In this document: piece after piece, positions 1-11,559 of the stretch | How positions within the stretch are numbered: position 1 is the first letter of the stretch | How the letters are laid out: every line of letters begins with the position of its first letter | DNA from: Pomphorhynchus laevis | Lineage: Eukaryota; Acanthocephala; Palaeacanthocephala; Echinorhynchida; Pomphorhynchidae | NCBI GenBank assembly: GCA_012934845.2 | Contig: WNNJ02001540.1 | Location: 62,001 to 126,000 of the forward strand | Direction: 5' to 3' | DNA: 64,000 nt | Notes under the pieces: generated by a model | The model's database searches: none | Seen by the model: the letters and a program-made list of their open reading frames with translations, nothing else | What the model was told of the DNA's origin: nothing | Position numbers and translations under genes: made by a program

Positions 1-465
1 TTTATAATCATAAATTAATTTATGATTTTATATCGAAATCGAGTTGTGATGTATTCAATAAAGCATTTGTTCTACTTTAATGTCCGATAAACACTAAAAT
101 TAAAAATTAATCTTATTGCATAAAATGTAAATTCATCGAAAATGTGAATAATCAAATAGTATTGAATTTCAATTGAATTTGTATCAGCGAAAATAATTAT
201 AAAATTTAAATAAATTAAGTTAAAATTGCGACACTGATATGATCCTAAAAGTCAGATATGCTTTGAATAATTATTTTCCATTAATCTTTAAAATTGATAT
301 TTAATTTAAATATACCTTTATTTAAAAACGTTTGTTCAAATGTTTTGTAAATTTTTAATAGCTTAAAAATAGATTAATAAATAGATTAATAAATATATTT
401 ATTAATATTGATGTTTATTAACAAATACCGATAAATCTATAGAATTAATCAATTATATTTATTTT

Positions 466-890
466 TGAAAAAGTTTAATCTTAAATATTTTTAAAAAACT
501 TTTGATTGCCTAAAATTTTGAGTAGCATATTGGTTGCTTCCATTTACCACAATCGAAAAATGGTATTCTACTTTTACAAAATAAGAGAAGGGGTCTGATA
601 AAACTATCTAGTATCTTATTCTAATACAAAGTATATTATTTATTATCCATCCATAAAAATTTGGCACTTAAGAGTTTAAATTTATTCTTTATATTATTGT
701 GTTGATTTATATATTTTACTATTTTCTGCATGATGTGATTTTTATAGTAACCAAGTTTCAAATATGCATCTATTAAATTATTTAAATTATTTTGAAGTAA
801 GCCAATTTCATTGCAAATTGTTAATTTACAATGAAAAAGTTTAATCTTAAATATTTTTAAAAAACTTTTGATTGCCTAAAATTTTGAGTA
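466..890 (-). mobile_element. PLE fragment between 59-bp direct repeats
   Basis: A ~307-bp piece of a Penelope-like element (525-831) reads on the minus strand. It has the element's 3' junction sequence (~600-650) and the end of the RT C-terminal coding region (~660-810). The same 59 bp flanks it at 466-524 and 832-890, with no mismatch seen. This looks like a target-site duplication, though a segmental duplication is possible. The second copy ends 39 bp before the first Ig exon, so the insertion sits in the upstream intron close to the acceptor. Confidence 0.6.
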
Positions 891-929
891 TAGATATCGA
901 TAAATCTACATTTTTGATTCCTTTTTAAG

Positions 930-1072
930 ATCAATTTTTGGATGTGGCTAAAAAGTCAGTAAGGATATTAACTCCGATCAGCAATGTTGAAACTACAGAA
1001 GGATCAAATGTTCGTTACAAATGCAAGATATATGGAAATGAGTTTGATGTTAGATGGTATCACAATGGCAAG
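930..1072 (+). CDS. Ig-domain gene, penultimate exon
   Basis: This internal exon of a secreted or cell-surface Ig-superfamily protein follows a T-rich tract ending TTTTTAAG and stops at the donor AAG|GTAATT. After two leading bases the frame is open throughout. It encodes the first half of an I-set-type Ig domain: a V-x-Y-K-C segment with the first cysteine, then RWYHNGK with the core tryptophan. It ends in phase 0 and joins the exon at 4784 exactly mid-domain. Upstream exons lie outside the window. The family is clear from the C/W/DSG-x-x-x-C pattern across both exons, but the protein cannot be named. Confidence 0.85.
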
Positions 1073-4000
1073 GTAATTGTTAATTAGTAAGCATAACATA
1101 AATTTTGCATTTTTATTGATTACAACATTTACTTATAGTGATATTTAAATTTTTATAAATTAGCCAAATTTTGTTAAATATATATTATAGTAAATTTGAT
1201 ATATCATTTTGCATATTTCTTTAGCTATCGTAATATTAAAAAAATGCATATCATCATAACTCAAGTAAATATATTTATAATTAAATAATAAATATTAAAT
1301 ATACTATAAATATTCATTAAATATATTATTAAAATATATTTATATAATTTACATTAAATATGATATGATATATAATATATTTTCAAAAAATATTATATGG
1401 TTAAAATTGAAAAAAAGCTTAAAGAAATTATTATATTTTTATACAAAGATGTATAAATGAGATGTTTTTTTATTTTTGGTCGTAATTTGCAAATAATTGT
1501 CAAAGAGGCTTTGCAATTTTTGTTAGAACTTACAAACTATCCATGAATTAGTAACGTCATTATAATATAGTGATTATAATAGTGATAAAATATTAACAGC
1601 ATGAATTATCTATAAGATGATTATAATTAAAAACGAAAAGTACCAAGTTATTAACAATTGACAACTTGGTAAACACGTGATAGTGTGAGTTTGTAATCTA
1701 AACTAAAACATCATCTAGCATTAATATTAATACAAAAAGGGCATTTATTAGTGCATCACTTATGTTTAGCTTTTCGAAAGTTTAATTAAAATAAGCAATT
1801 CAGCAATTCCGATCAGCAAGTTTACGTATTTTAAATTATTTATAAATTTAAAATAATTCTAAATAAAATTAAATAATTAAATAATAAATAATTACAAATA
1901 ATTAATAATTTTTTAAGATTTTATGGTATATCAAGTTAAAATTTAAATTTAAAGCTAATAAAACTCCATTTTTATGAATTGACTAAGATGTATTAAGATG
2001 TATTGATATGTATTAATATGTTTTTAATACTAAGATGTTACATATTAAGATGTATTAACAAGCGATGTATCAGAATAAGAATTAGAGGTCATCAGGAGGA
2101 ACTGCTATGCTATCAGGTTTCGGCCCCTAACTCCTCTACCCAACATAGCAGCGGGGCCAAATACATGCTAATGATGTATTTCCTCTGAAATAACTATCTA
2201 GTATCTTATTCTAATACAAAGTATATTATTTATTATCCATTTATAAAAATTTTCCGCTTGACAATTAACAATTTATTAATAATAAATTAATAATTTATAA
2301 ATTAATTATTTCCGCTATAATTAGCAGAAAATGGTTTAAATTTATTTTTAATAATATTTTATTAAAAATATTATTAAAAATAATATTTTACTATTTTCTG
2401 CTTTATTTTATTTTAATGATAACCTAGTTTAAAATATGCATATATAAAAATTGGTTAAATGATTTTGAAGAAAGCCAATATCATTACAAAAATTATCAAA
2501 AGTATCGCTAATATTAGTTTATAAATTAATTTACCTAATGAATGATCGTATATAGAATAGGTAAGAGATCTATCTATTCAAAACGGGAGTGTATTTTAAA
2601 TATTGTTCATTCGTATAATTGTTGTATGTATTTAATAAATGGTATTTATTATTAATTTATTTATAATTAATTTTATAAGACGTTTTATTAACCATAATAT
2701 TCATTTTATATAAAAAATAAATTGATTAGAAAATTTTAGCCTTATTGATTTTATGTAAACAGATTTGCTACTGAGTTTACGTATTTTATAATATTTATAA
2801 ATTGAAAATAATGTATCCATAAACATTTTCCGCTTAAAAGTTAAAATTTGCTTTTAATAATATTTTGTTGTTTTATATATTTAACAATTTTCTGTTTGAT
2901 TTTATTTTTAAAGTAACCTTATTTAATGTTCATATCAAAATATATACTTTCTTTATCATTAATATTGGTCTTATTAAGAATGAGGCTACCTGGATAAATT
3001 TGTTCGCTTATTGAATAAAATTGTTAGAGTTAAATACACCTGTATCTTCAATGTATCGAAACATATATTTCATATCTTTATATAATTAAGATTTATTTTA
3101 ATATTTATTTAAAATATGTATTTATTAAATTATTCAAATAATTTTTAAGAAAGCCAATATTATTACAAATTGTTGCAATTCTTAAAATTTCATTATTAAA
3201 TGTATTATATTTTATATTATATGGTATGCATGAATGCTCATGCCAAAATATGTTTCTTTTAAATTTAAACATGTCATCTTTCCGTTTACAAGTTTGAATT
3301 TATTTTTTACTCAGTTATGAACAAATTCATATTCTATAAGTAAAAATATTTTTTGTAACATTTACTTCTAATAGCAGTAGGCTATTGAGAATGCGATTAA
3401 ATAAATATTTTCTTCACTCTCTCCACTAATAAATAATCCAATATGAGTGAACAATCAATTTATAATATAAGTCAGCTATAATTGGGCTATAATTGCCATC
3501 TATTGAAACTCATTGTGCACATTGAGCAACTCAATGTGCACAACAATTCAATGTGCAACTCATTAAGCAACTCAATATGCATCGAGAGCTACAATAATTA
3601 AATCATTTCTTTCGCAATGAATTAACATCCAAATTACCAAGCATGTTTCTGCGTCATTGTTATTAATCAATGGAGTTCATATATCTAGAGTATAAAAAGA
3701 TTTTCTATTTCTTATTTAACTTTGAATTACGGACTGCTCTATTTTTGTCTTAAACACAATTAATTAGAACCAATTAATTCTAAAGGTAAGCGTTCCTGAA
3801 AACACTTTTATATGCAAACTGTTTTAATTAGGATTAAATAAAATGTCAGTAGTTTTCAAATATTTCGATGGAAAAGGAAAATGTAAATATTAACCCTTCA
3901 AGTTACTTGACGAATTTAAAAAATTATTTTAAATTATCTGTAAAATGGGTCATACTTTGTTAATAGTATTAGCAATTTTATTGAACTTATCAAATTAATT

Positions 4001-4783
4001 TTCAAATACAAATATTTAATTAAAAATATTTTGTGTCATTTAAAATTTCACATGTAATCTATAACGTTTTATTAAAGAACAATCGATTCGTTATAGGCCA
4101 AGGCAAATTTGTTTTATTTTTATTTTTATTTTTTACATTAAAATGTCTAAAATTTCCATGCAATAATATAAATAATAATATAATTAATATTCGATTAATA
4201 TCAATTATAATAATTATATTATTATAATTAATATCAATCGATGTTGATATTTTAGTAATTTTTACATAAAAATTAAATATTTGCTTTTATTGTTATACGA
4301 CTAATCGATGATGAAGTCTTACACATTTTAATGTAATTTGATTTTTAATTCAAAAAATAATTTTGATATTCTTCAAATTTATTAATAAATAACACAAATA
4401 TAAGTGTTACACAAATATTACAAAAATATTTGAAAATATTGTTCAATAATATGTTTATTAGATTTATGCTCGGAAATAATTATATGAATAACGGATTTTA
4501 AATTAATTTTTTTTTCAAAAAATAATTACATACTGTTTGATAATAAATAGTTACATAATATAATTAATAATATAAATATTATATAATATTTTATATTATT
4601 TTGCATTTATAGAATATAAATTTGATATTTATATATATTTATATTATATATCAATATAATAATATGATAATAATTTTTTAACTGATTAGTATGAATTATT
4701 TACTACAGAACACAATAAGTTATAACTTTTCTTTTAACATTTATAATTCTTCTTTTATTAAAATATATACTAAAATAATTAAG
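1073..4783 (+). other. Intron of Ig gene (3.7 kb) holding PLE debris
   Basis: This is the intron between the two Ig exons, from GTAATT to ATTAAG. 1081-1810 and 3500-4780 are low-complexity AT-rich sequence in which I see no gene. 1811-3500 is a nest of minus-strand PLE pieces. The intron is far longer than the 45-120 bp introns seen elsewhere in the window, and inserted elements account for much of that. Confidence 0.75.
1811..3500 (-). mobile_element. Nested minus-strand PLE fragments
   Basis: At least two broken PLE copies lie here on the minus strand. 1811-2235 is a 3' end: the terminal block starting gatcagcaagtttacg, then the structured module at about 2085-2190. 2230-2510 holds RT C-terminal coding sequence. 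2765-2950 is a second 3' end. 2955-3100 carries the YIDD catalytic region of the RT, followed by C-terminal sequence (3105-3290) and an SPIIAD-type palm segment (3290-3500). The pieces are out of the order an intact element would have, so this is a composite of several insertions or a rearranged tandem. Decay is heavy. Confidence 0.7.
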
Positions 4784-4960
4784 GTCATTGTACCGGACAA
4801 GCAGTTTAAGTTTACGGATTTCAAGTATGGTAACGCTATTTTGGAACTCAGAAAAGTAAGACAGGATGATAGTGGTGTTATTACCTGCTATGTATGCAAC
4901 GGTACTGATCATGACAAGTCGTCGAGTATACTCAAAGTAGCTGGCAAACTATTACAGTAA
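4784..4960 (+). CDS. Ig-domain gene, terminal exon
   Basis: This 3' exon completes the Ig domain begun at 930. It opens in phase 0 after AATTAAG. The frame gives a strand with ILELRKV, then the signature QDDSGVITCYVCN with the second Ig cysteine, and a short tail SSSILKVAGKLLQ before TAA. No transmembrane segment or GPI signal follows, so this isoform would end just after the domain and be secreted. AATAAA lies at 5077-5082. A 69-residue antisense ORF (4703-4912) is a shadow of this exon. Confidence 0.87.
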   Translation, partial: VIVPDKQFKFTDFKYGNAILELRKVRQDDSGVITCYVCNGTDHDKSSSILKVAGKLLQ

Positions 4961-5076
4961 ACAAACACCAAGCAAGAACACTCCGAATATTCAATTCTGC
5001 AATTGATTAAAACAGAAAGTTTAATTGTACAGAAAGTGACTACTGCGATGCTTTGTGTGAATTTCATTTCATTTTT

Positions 5077-5082
5077 AATAAA
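5077..5082 (+). terminator. Poly(A) signal of Ig gene
   Basis: A canonical AATAAA hexamer lies 117 bp after the stop codon at 4960. It is in the right place to end the Ig transcript. Confidence 0.6.
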
Positions 5083-5384
5083 CTAGAAATAGTTTGCTAT
5101 TTTATATCTTAAAAATAAAATAACTCGAAATTATTCGAATAGGTGCATTGTGACTAAAACGTTCAAATTATTTACTTCAGCATATAAATGACAAGTAACA
5201 GTTCAAGTAATCAAAACTATTCCAGTAAATTAGATTAACAAAGAAATAAATTAAAAAAAAGAAATTTATAATTATAAAAAAAAGAAATTTAAAATTTTTA
5301 ATTTTTTTGTTTTTAAATTTAAAAAGAAATTTATAATTTATAAATTTAAAAAGAAATTTAAATATTTTTACAAAGTAATTTGTT

Positions 5385-5660
5385 TCGTTCCAAAAATTAC
5401 AATGTTTCGGTAATTGTTGTGATCATCTTTGTAAAATTACAAACAATTTATTTAGTTTATGAATAAACTGTTTGCAATCTTCCTAAAGTTCTTAAAAATA
5501 AATTATCAAAGTTGTTAAAGATAATTCTATGATTATCAGTTTCAATTTTACTTAATACTCATTACTGCATTATAAACTGAAAAAAATCAGTTTGTAATTT
5601 CCTGAAAATGATAGCTCAGGGGCAATCGAAATATTGTAATTTTCGAATGAAACAAATTCC
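5385..5660. repeat. Inverted pair of PLE-type termini
   Basis: Two divergent copies of one ~60-bp end sequence face each other: about 5388-5445, and about 5590-5655 in reverse. The shared pattern is GTTTGTAATTT, then a CTGAARATGATAGC-like stem, then ATCGAAATATTGTAATTTT. The same pattern bounds the inverted repeats at 27.75 and 32.6 kb and recurs at 59.9 kb. In animal genomes this layout of a CTGAAGATG stem plus CGAAA is typical of Penelope-like element termini. The ~150 bp between shows no gene. Confidence 0.5.
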
Positions 5661-5719
5661 TTCGTTATGCAATAAATTTATAAAACTACAAGGAGAAATA
5701 AATGGATATTTTCTATACT

Positions 5720-5986
5720 TTATTTACATTTAGTTACAAACATTTCTTTAGTGCTAACAAATTTAAAGTTATGCTCGTCTTTTTGGCTATTACCTTCGCT
5801 TAAGTATTTAATATAGTGATGTTTGTGTATTTTCTCTTTGATTATCGTGAATAAACAAGTTTTAATATTATGATCATAATTGCCAATCATATATATTGCA
5901 TTGTTCCATCCGTTTTCAAATGTTAAACATGTCTGACATAGCATGGGCATCCAATACATGTCCCACTTTCCGTAGTGAAGGGTCAA
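5720..5986 (-). CDS. Possible 3' exon, unrecognised protein
   Basis: An 88-codon minus-strand frame, closed by TAA with an overlapping AATAAA right after it, as in a 3' terminal exon. It has four cysteines and a charged C-terminal half. The clearest segment is DMYWMPMLCQTCLTF. I recognise no family. The obvious acceptor (ATTTGGTCAG) would put a stop in frame, so either the exon starts further in or this is chance. It lies just downstream of the exon pair at 6111-6426 on the same strand and may belong with it. Confidence 0.3.
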   Translation of the reverse strand: MTLHYGKWDMYWMPMLCQTCLTFENGWNNAIYMIGNYDHNIKTCLFTIIKEKIHKHHYIKYLSEGNSQKDEHNFKFVSTKEMFVTKCK

Positions 5987-6110
5987 ATATTACTGACCAA
6001 ATTTTTATCTATTTTAAGTTTAAAGGTATATTAATGTCCTGTTTACCGTTTCATACAGCATCGTGGTGTTACGTTAAAATTCAAAGTCAGCATACCATTC
6101 GAGGATCTTT

Positions 6111-6282
6111 TTAATTCATTTTTTTAATCAGAACATTCAATCTTCGGGGTACGATCACTGATAGCGTGAAAAGTCGATCAAGTTGTGTCGATATTGCGAT
6201 GTCATGGAGTTTGTCAATAAATATCTCAACATCTAGTAAGACGATAAGGTCAATTACTGGTTCTGTTGATAGGTTGGCATAA
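6111..6282 (-). CDS. Candidate terminal exon, unknown protein
   Basis: After the acceptor TTTGTTATTTTAAG, one base and 56 sense codons run to TAA. The reading is hydrophobic and helix-prone (EPVIDLIVLLDVEIF, later LDRLFTLSVIVPRRL), unlike the surrounding AT noise. A 30-bp exon upstream (6397-6426) ends in phase 2 and joins this one-base start correctly. I do not recognise the family and see no poly(A) hexamer close behind, so the gene may extend to the frame at 5720. Confidence 0.4.
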
Positions 6283-6396
6283 CTTAAAATAACAAACACA
6301 ATATGAAAGCGTTATTTCGTGCCAAATGCAATATATAGTTGTTTTGTAGGGAGCGAAATATTTTGTTTCCTGTTTGATACACAGACAATTGGTTAC

Positions 6397-6426
6397 CCAA
6401 AATATTTGCGTAACTTGCACTTTATG
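6397..6426 (-). CDS. Candidate 30-bp exon joined to 6282
   Basis: A short minus-strand exon runs from the acceptor CATATACTTTACAG to the donor TTTGG|GTAACC. It reads IKCKLRKYF plus two bases that complete a glycine codon at the next exon (6282). The 114-bp intron between them is typical for this window. Support rests only on splice sites and phase. Confidence 0.3.
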
Positions 6427-7810
6427 CTGTAAAGTATATGGTCTTGTTTGTTTTAAAACATTTACTAATATATTTATTTAATACTTATAATTTACATTAT
6501 AAATACTACAAATAGATATAAATTATATGAATATAATTTATATTTAATTATAACTTATATTAAATATTAATTTTTTTATTAAATTATAATTTATATTACA
6601 ATTCATTAGAATTTCATTTGAGTTTGGTGGATTATTATGCATATTGCTGGAAAATAATTAAATTATTAATAAATTAAAATAAATTAAAATATGAGAATAA
6701 ATAAAAATACGATTGTATTTTGTAAACAAGCTTTTGATGCTCCGAGAATAATCAAAATAATAATTATGTATAATCAATAATTATCTTATTATATAAAAAT
6801 AAAGCACATAATGAACATAATCCATATTTAATGACTTTCGATATCATTTCCAGTCAAGAAAATGTCTATAGAAATGGTATTTAATTATATTTAATTATAA
6901 TTTATCACATAAAGATAAATAAAATGTAGATTATAATATTTATAATGTATATTGTAAATATGAAATAAAAATATTAGATTACAATGAATGTAAACGACAA
7001 TTAATTTAATCCATTTTTATATTTTGTTTAAAATTGCGCGTTTAAAATTTCATAATTTATGTTTTGAACATCAAATACTGTTGTATAGCAGTGACACTTC
7101 ATTTACAGTGAAACGAATAATGTAACTGCTAGTTTAATTGCAGTTACTGTTCGCTCTCAATATATAATCCGTATTGTGTAATTAGGAGAGAGTGAGAAAT
7201 GGTATTATTGAAAATTCGAATACCATTCGAGGCTCTTATTAATTCATTTATTATAATCATTACATTAAAATTCATATAATCAGAATAATCAGAACAATTC
7301 ATATAATCAGAATATTAAAATTCATATATATAATCAGAAAAAATGAAGTTTTTTTCTTGACGTTGTTATCGAAAAATCGAATTTTTAATAAATTCCACCT
7401 CTCACTCTCTTAATACAATACTAATCATTTCTTCTCCAACCTCGACTTGATTAAAGTGGAGCTGTCGAAAATTAACAAAGCGAGTGAACAATCGAGGGTT
7501 CAATTCGGAAATTATTAAATAAATTCATTATAGAATACTTTTAAGCTTAAGCACGCCATTTTATTGCTCTAAAAATATAACATATTATCATAATTTCAAT
7601 ATTCTCTCCTTCTCAGTGCTCTTATGTAAAAATCAGAAATAATTTTCATACAAACGTTGATATATTTTGAAATCAGAAATGATTTCAATTTAATTTGCAA
7701 AATGTAAGAAGAAAGTCTTTCATTAGATCTAATTGTTAATAAAAGCAGACGATTCGAGTTATCATCAGACAACATTAAAAGGACCGCAACGTGAAACGTA
7801 GGTTTTAGAT

Positions 7811-7856
7811 CAGTAGCTGATGAGGTCCATTAATACTGAAATGTAGCGTACTGATC
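7811..7856 (+). ncRNA. Hammerhead ribozyme candidate, repeat unit 1
   Basis: All type I hammerhead core boxes are present in order. CTGATGA is at 7817-7823, GAAA at 7838-7841, and GTA at 7848-7850 as the cleavage triplet. Stem II is short (GGT/ACT with a G-U closing pair), and stem III is ATG/CGT around TAG. Stem I pairs C7851-G7816 and T7852-A7815, with a G-U pair and a mismatch beyond. The mismatch makes this copy weaker than the one at 8202. Confidence 0.5.
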
Positions 7857-8201
7857 TTGGCTTATAGATATGATTAAAGTATTATGCAGAATAAAAAATA
7901 GTCATCAAAATTTCAATGGCAGCATTGACTGTACAGGTATATCAAGTTAAATTAGGAAACAAACTATAGATGACGAGTTTGATAAAAGTAATCATTAGGA
8001 AAAATAGGTAGTTTTCCAAATTGAAGATAACTCCTTCCTCTATCTAGACTGATTTAATTTGAAATCAGAAATGATTTCAATTAAATTTGCAAAATGTAAG
8101 ACGAAAGCCTTTCATTAAATCTAATTGCCGATGAAACAGACGATTCGAGTGCTCGTCAGCCAACATTAAAAGGACCGCAACGTGAAATGTAGGTTTTTGA
8201 T

Positions 8202-8247
8202 CAGTAGCTGATGATGTTCAATAATACTGAAATGTAGCGTACTGCTG
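8202..8247 (+). ncRNA. Hammerhead ribozyme candidate, repeat unit 2
   Basis: This is the counterpart in the second tandem unit. CTGATGA is at 8208-8214, GAAA at 8229-8232 and the GTA triplet at 8239-8241. Stem I is six consecutive pairs (CAGTAG 8202-8207 with CTGCTG 8242-8247, one G-U), better than in unit 1. Stem III ATG/CGT is kept. Stem II is poor, because the closing base pair is lost. Minimal type I hammerheads of this shape are known from PLEs and retrozymes. Activity cannot be judged from sequence alone. Confidence 0.5.
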
Positions 8248-9147
8248 TCGGCTTATATATAGGATTAAAGTAGCGTGCAGAATAAAATAGTCATCAAAAT
8301 TTTAATGGTAACAATGACTGCACAGGTATATCAACTAAACATTAGGAAACAAACTATAGATGACTACTTTGATAATAGTAATCATTAGGAAAAATAGGTA
8401 GTTTTCCAAATTGAAGGTTGCATTTCTCCTACCATCGCTTATTTAATTTGAAATCAGAAATGATTCCAATTAAATGTGCAAATTGTAATACGAAAGTCTT
8501 TTATTAGATCTAATATGCTTAAAACTAGATAACTATATAACTTAAAACTATATAACTTAAAATTAGGAAACAAATTATAGATGACTAGTTTGATAATAGT
8601 ATTCATTAGGAAAAATAGGTAGGTTTTCAAATTGAATGTTGCACCTTCTCCTACAAGCGCTGATTTAATTTGAAATCACATTTGATTTTAATAAATTTGC
8701 GAAATGTAAGACGAAATTCTTTCATTACATATAGTTGCTAATAAAAGCCTACGACTGTCAGTCAACATTAAAATGACCAAAACGTGAAGCGTAGGTATTG
8801 GATAAATAGCTGATGAGATCCACCAATACTGAAAAATAGTCCTCAAAATTTCAGTTGCATCAACGACTGCACAGCTAAATAAACTTAAATGAAAATATTT
8901 AATTTTTTTTGTGCACCAGTCGTTTATAATCTCTGGAAATTTAGAATTAATTTAAATTATTGTAATTCAGTATAGGTAAAATAGTTCATTTGTATAAAAA
9001 TGACAGAAAATGCAGAGGTTACCATCCTCTTTAATGTTTTCCTTGTTGTAGGTGTGTCATTGTAAAGACTATCGCCGGCGGCTGGAAAAATTAAGAAGGA
9101 GGTTGAATAGAGGTAGCTGGCATTTTTATCTTATAAAGAAATCATAT

Positions 9148-10150
9148 CAGCTAACTGAGTCTACGTATTTTATATGATTTATAAATTTAATATAATGCTA
9201 AACAAAATTCAAATAATTAAATGATAAAAATTAAACAATTATAAATAATAAATAATTGTTATTTATTAAATAATGATTAATTATTTGTTAAATATTTTCT
9301 AGCAAGTCAAAACTTTCAGATCAGCCAACTAAGTCTCCGTGTTTTATATTATTTATAAAATTAATGTTAAAAAATTAAATAATTATATAATAAATAATTA
9401 AGTAATTATATAATTATTAAAATTATAAATTTATAATCATAAACAAGTTAGATTAAATAATTAGATCAGGTTTCTGACGTATTTTATATTATTTATAAAT
9501 TAAAAAATAATAATAAATAAAATTCAAATTATTAAAAAAATAAATAATTATAAATAATAAATAATTGTTATATAAGATTGTTTATAATTTATATCAAGTT
9601 AAAATTAAAAAATAATGATAAACTAATTGCAAATAATCTAGCTGAGTAAATCAGTAACTGAGTCTACGTATTTAATATTATTTATAAATTAAAAAATATG
9701 TTACATAAAATTTAAATTTAAATTAAATTATTTAAAATTAAATAATTAATTTTGTTGTACTTAAATAAAGATTTATAATTCAGTCCATATCAGATAACTG
9801 TTATCATCGTTACATTCCGATTAAAATTCTTTATTATATCAGATCAGGTGACTGAGTCTACGTATTGATAAATAAGTAGACTCAGTATATAATGATAAAT
9901 AATAATTAAATGATAAATATTATTAGCAATTATAAATAATAAATATTTATATAAGAGTATTTATAAAGTTATATATAACTATATGACTGAGTCTACGTAT
10001 TTTGCATCATTTATAAAATATACATAATGATAAATAAATAATAATTAAATGATAAATATTATTAGCAATTATAAATAATAAATATTTATATAAGAATATT
10101 TATAAAGTTATATATAACTATATATCTATATAGATAAGTATATACGTATA
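9148..10150 (-). repeat. Tandem array of PLE terminal blocks
   Basis: Six successive blocks begin with forms of ATCAGCTAACTGAGTCTACGTATTTTATATTATTTATAAATT, starting near 9148, 9319, 9465, 9650, 9845 and 9985. Each is followed by 100-160 bp of AT-rich sequence. The last two share about 110 bp almost without difference. In complete copies elsewhere (45.0-45.2 and 52.5-52.74 kb) this block is the far 3' end of the PLE, so this is a head-to-tail array of PLE ends with no coding part between them. Confidence 0.6.
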
Positions 10151-10324
10151 TATTAAGTTAATTTATATAAAGATGCGGTCCAAAGCTGTACACCTTAAAA
10201 ATAATAATAAATAATTATAAGTAATAAATAATTATATAAGATTTTATAAATATTTATATAAAGCTAAAATTAAAAATTGAAATTCTAAATTTCAATTTGA
10301 AAAGTTAAGAAAAACAGCTACAAC

Positions 10325-11200
10325 ATGCTATGAGCAGTTAGCTTGACAGATGATGCCCTTCGAAGTCTGCCGAATAGACTAAGCGACCTTTAACGTACAC
10401 ATGAAAATTATATGCGATAAAATTTCGTCCTATTGAGTGATCGAGGATCTTGTGACCGCAGATCATTGGGGTTTTCGCAGGTTTTCACTCTAGGCGCTAG
10501 GGTGATATCTTGTATATCATACAGGGGAGATAGCAGCATATCAATAGCGATCTACTTTATCTGAGCTGACAGATTTCCAGAGCTGATCTACTTTATCTGA
10601 TTGTCCTTCCAAAGCTGACAGGTTCAAGTGAAAGTGGTCGAATGGTGTTTGTAGAGTCAGTGCACAAGATTTCAAGCATTTAATATATCAGCAACTGACA
10701 AATGTCTGGTCCTTAAGCTACACTAAGATGGGCAAGTTTGTGCAGGGAAATTGACTCCATTATCATAATGATAAATAGACTCATTCAAACCTCTGTCGAA
10801 ACTAAATTCCCCAAGCCAACCAAAAGCATTTTGTTTCCAACTTACAAACTTCTTGATCGTGAATATTCTCCAAGAGCAAAACTGTGAAGGGTAAGACGAG
10901 AAATACTCGTTCTATCTTTGACAGCTGGAAATAGGAACAATCCAGTATTTATTCGAGATAGTTTGCTTGAAAAAGTCAGATATGTAAGCAAGGCGAAGCA
11001 TCTTCGCGAAACCTTGAGTTTTGATGAAGTGGGGTTAAATATGCGACTTATGTAGTTAGTCTTCGAAATCGCGTTGTCTTGCTGCGTGAGGTAGAAGTTT
11101 AAATTGGATAAATTGGCAATGCTTATTTTGAGAAAGAGGATAATATACACTTAAACAAGAGCAAGCCAAATTGGATCAAAGTGGAAAGTTCTCCAAAGTA
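10325..11200 (-). mobile_element. Decayed LINE relic, same family as 63.2 kb
   Basis: 10345-10440 matches the stretch at 63.92-64.0 kb: GCCGAATAGAC, then GCGACCTTTAACG, then CATGAAAA. On the minus strand both read into an RT N-terminal region like K-G-R-S. The longest frame left is 10842-11150 (102 codons), with no conserved RT box I can identify. The element is badly broken and its 5' limit is unclear. It may extend to about 12.3 kb, where a short minus-strand reading (KVLRLATGLIEA) hints at more LINE sequence. Confidence 0.4.
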
Positions 11201-11559
11201 GATTATCCTCCTCTATTCTTCTATGACATAGGTCAGGCGACGTGGATATAAGATAATCGGATTGTTCTACACAGAAGAGCTTAAGCAGCCAGCTCCTGTC
11301 GATCAATAAAATGTCTAAAATGAAATTAGTCGTAGCGGAGTGAAATAAAGGGGATGGTGAAAGATAAATGTGGTAGTTGTTGATGGCTCTGCGGATAACT
11401 GTACTTATCCAAAGACCAGCTATATCGTTGTTAGTTACATAATATAATGTCGTAGCCCCTATTAAGTATACTATACAGAGTGGCGTGATTTTTATGAATC
11501 TAATCTGGTCTAATATAAATATTAACTATAGTGAATCATTTACCTTCTTTAAAAAATGA

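Larger units (their letters stand above)
7669..8890 (+). repeat. Four-unit ~390-bp tandem repeat with ribozyme motifs
   Basis: There are four head-to-tail units, each starting with GAAATCAGAAATGATT or close to it: 7669-8060 (392 bp), 8061-8449 (389 bp), 8450-8671 and 8672-8890. Units 3 and 4 are shorter: unit 3 lacks the middle of the unit and unit 4 lacks the ribozyme 3' half and the segment after it. Units 1 and 2 share long nearly identical blocks, including AGGACCGCAACGTGAAA, GTAGCTGATGA, TACTGAAATGTAGCGTACTG and AAAATAGGTAGTTTTCC. No ORF is conserved. The hammerhead-like core in units 1 and 2 suggests a self-cleaving satellite or retrozyme-like repeat. Confidence 0.75.

Noticed and set aside
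4703-4912. Minus-strand 69-residue ORF over the Ig exon
   Set aside because: It is the antisense shadow of the Ig exon, which has splice sites, domain signature and correct phase.
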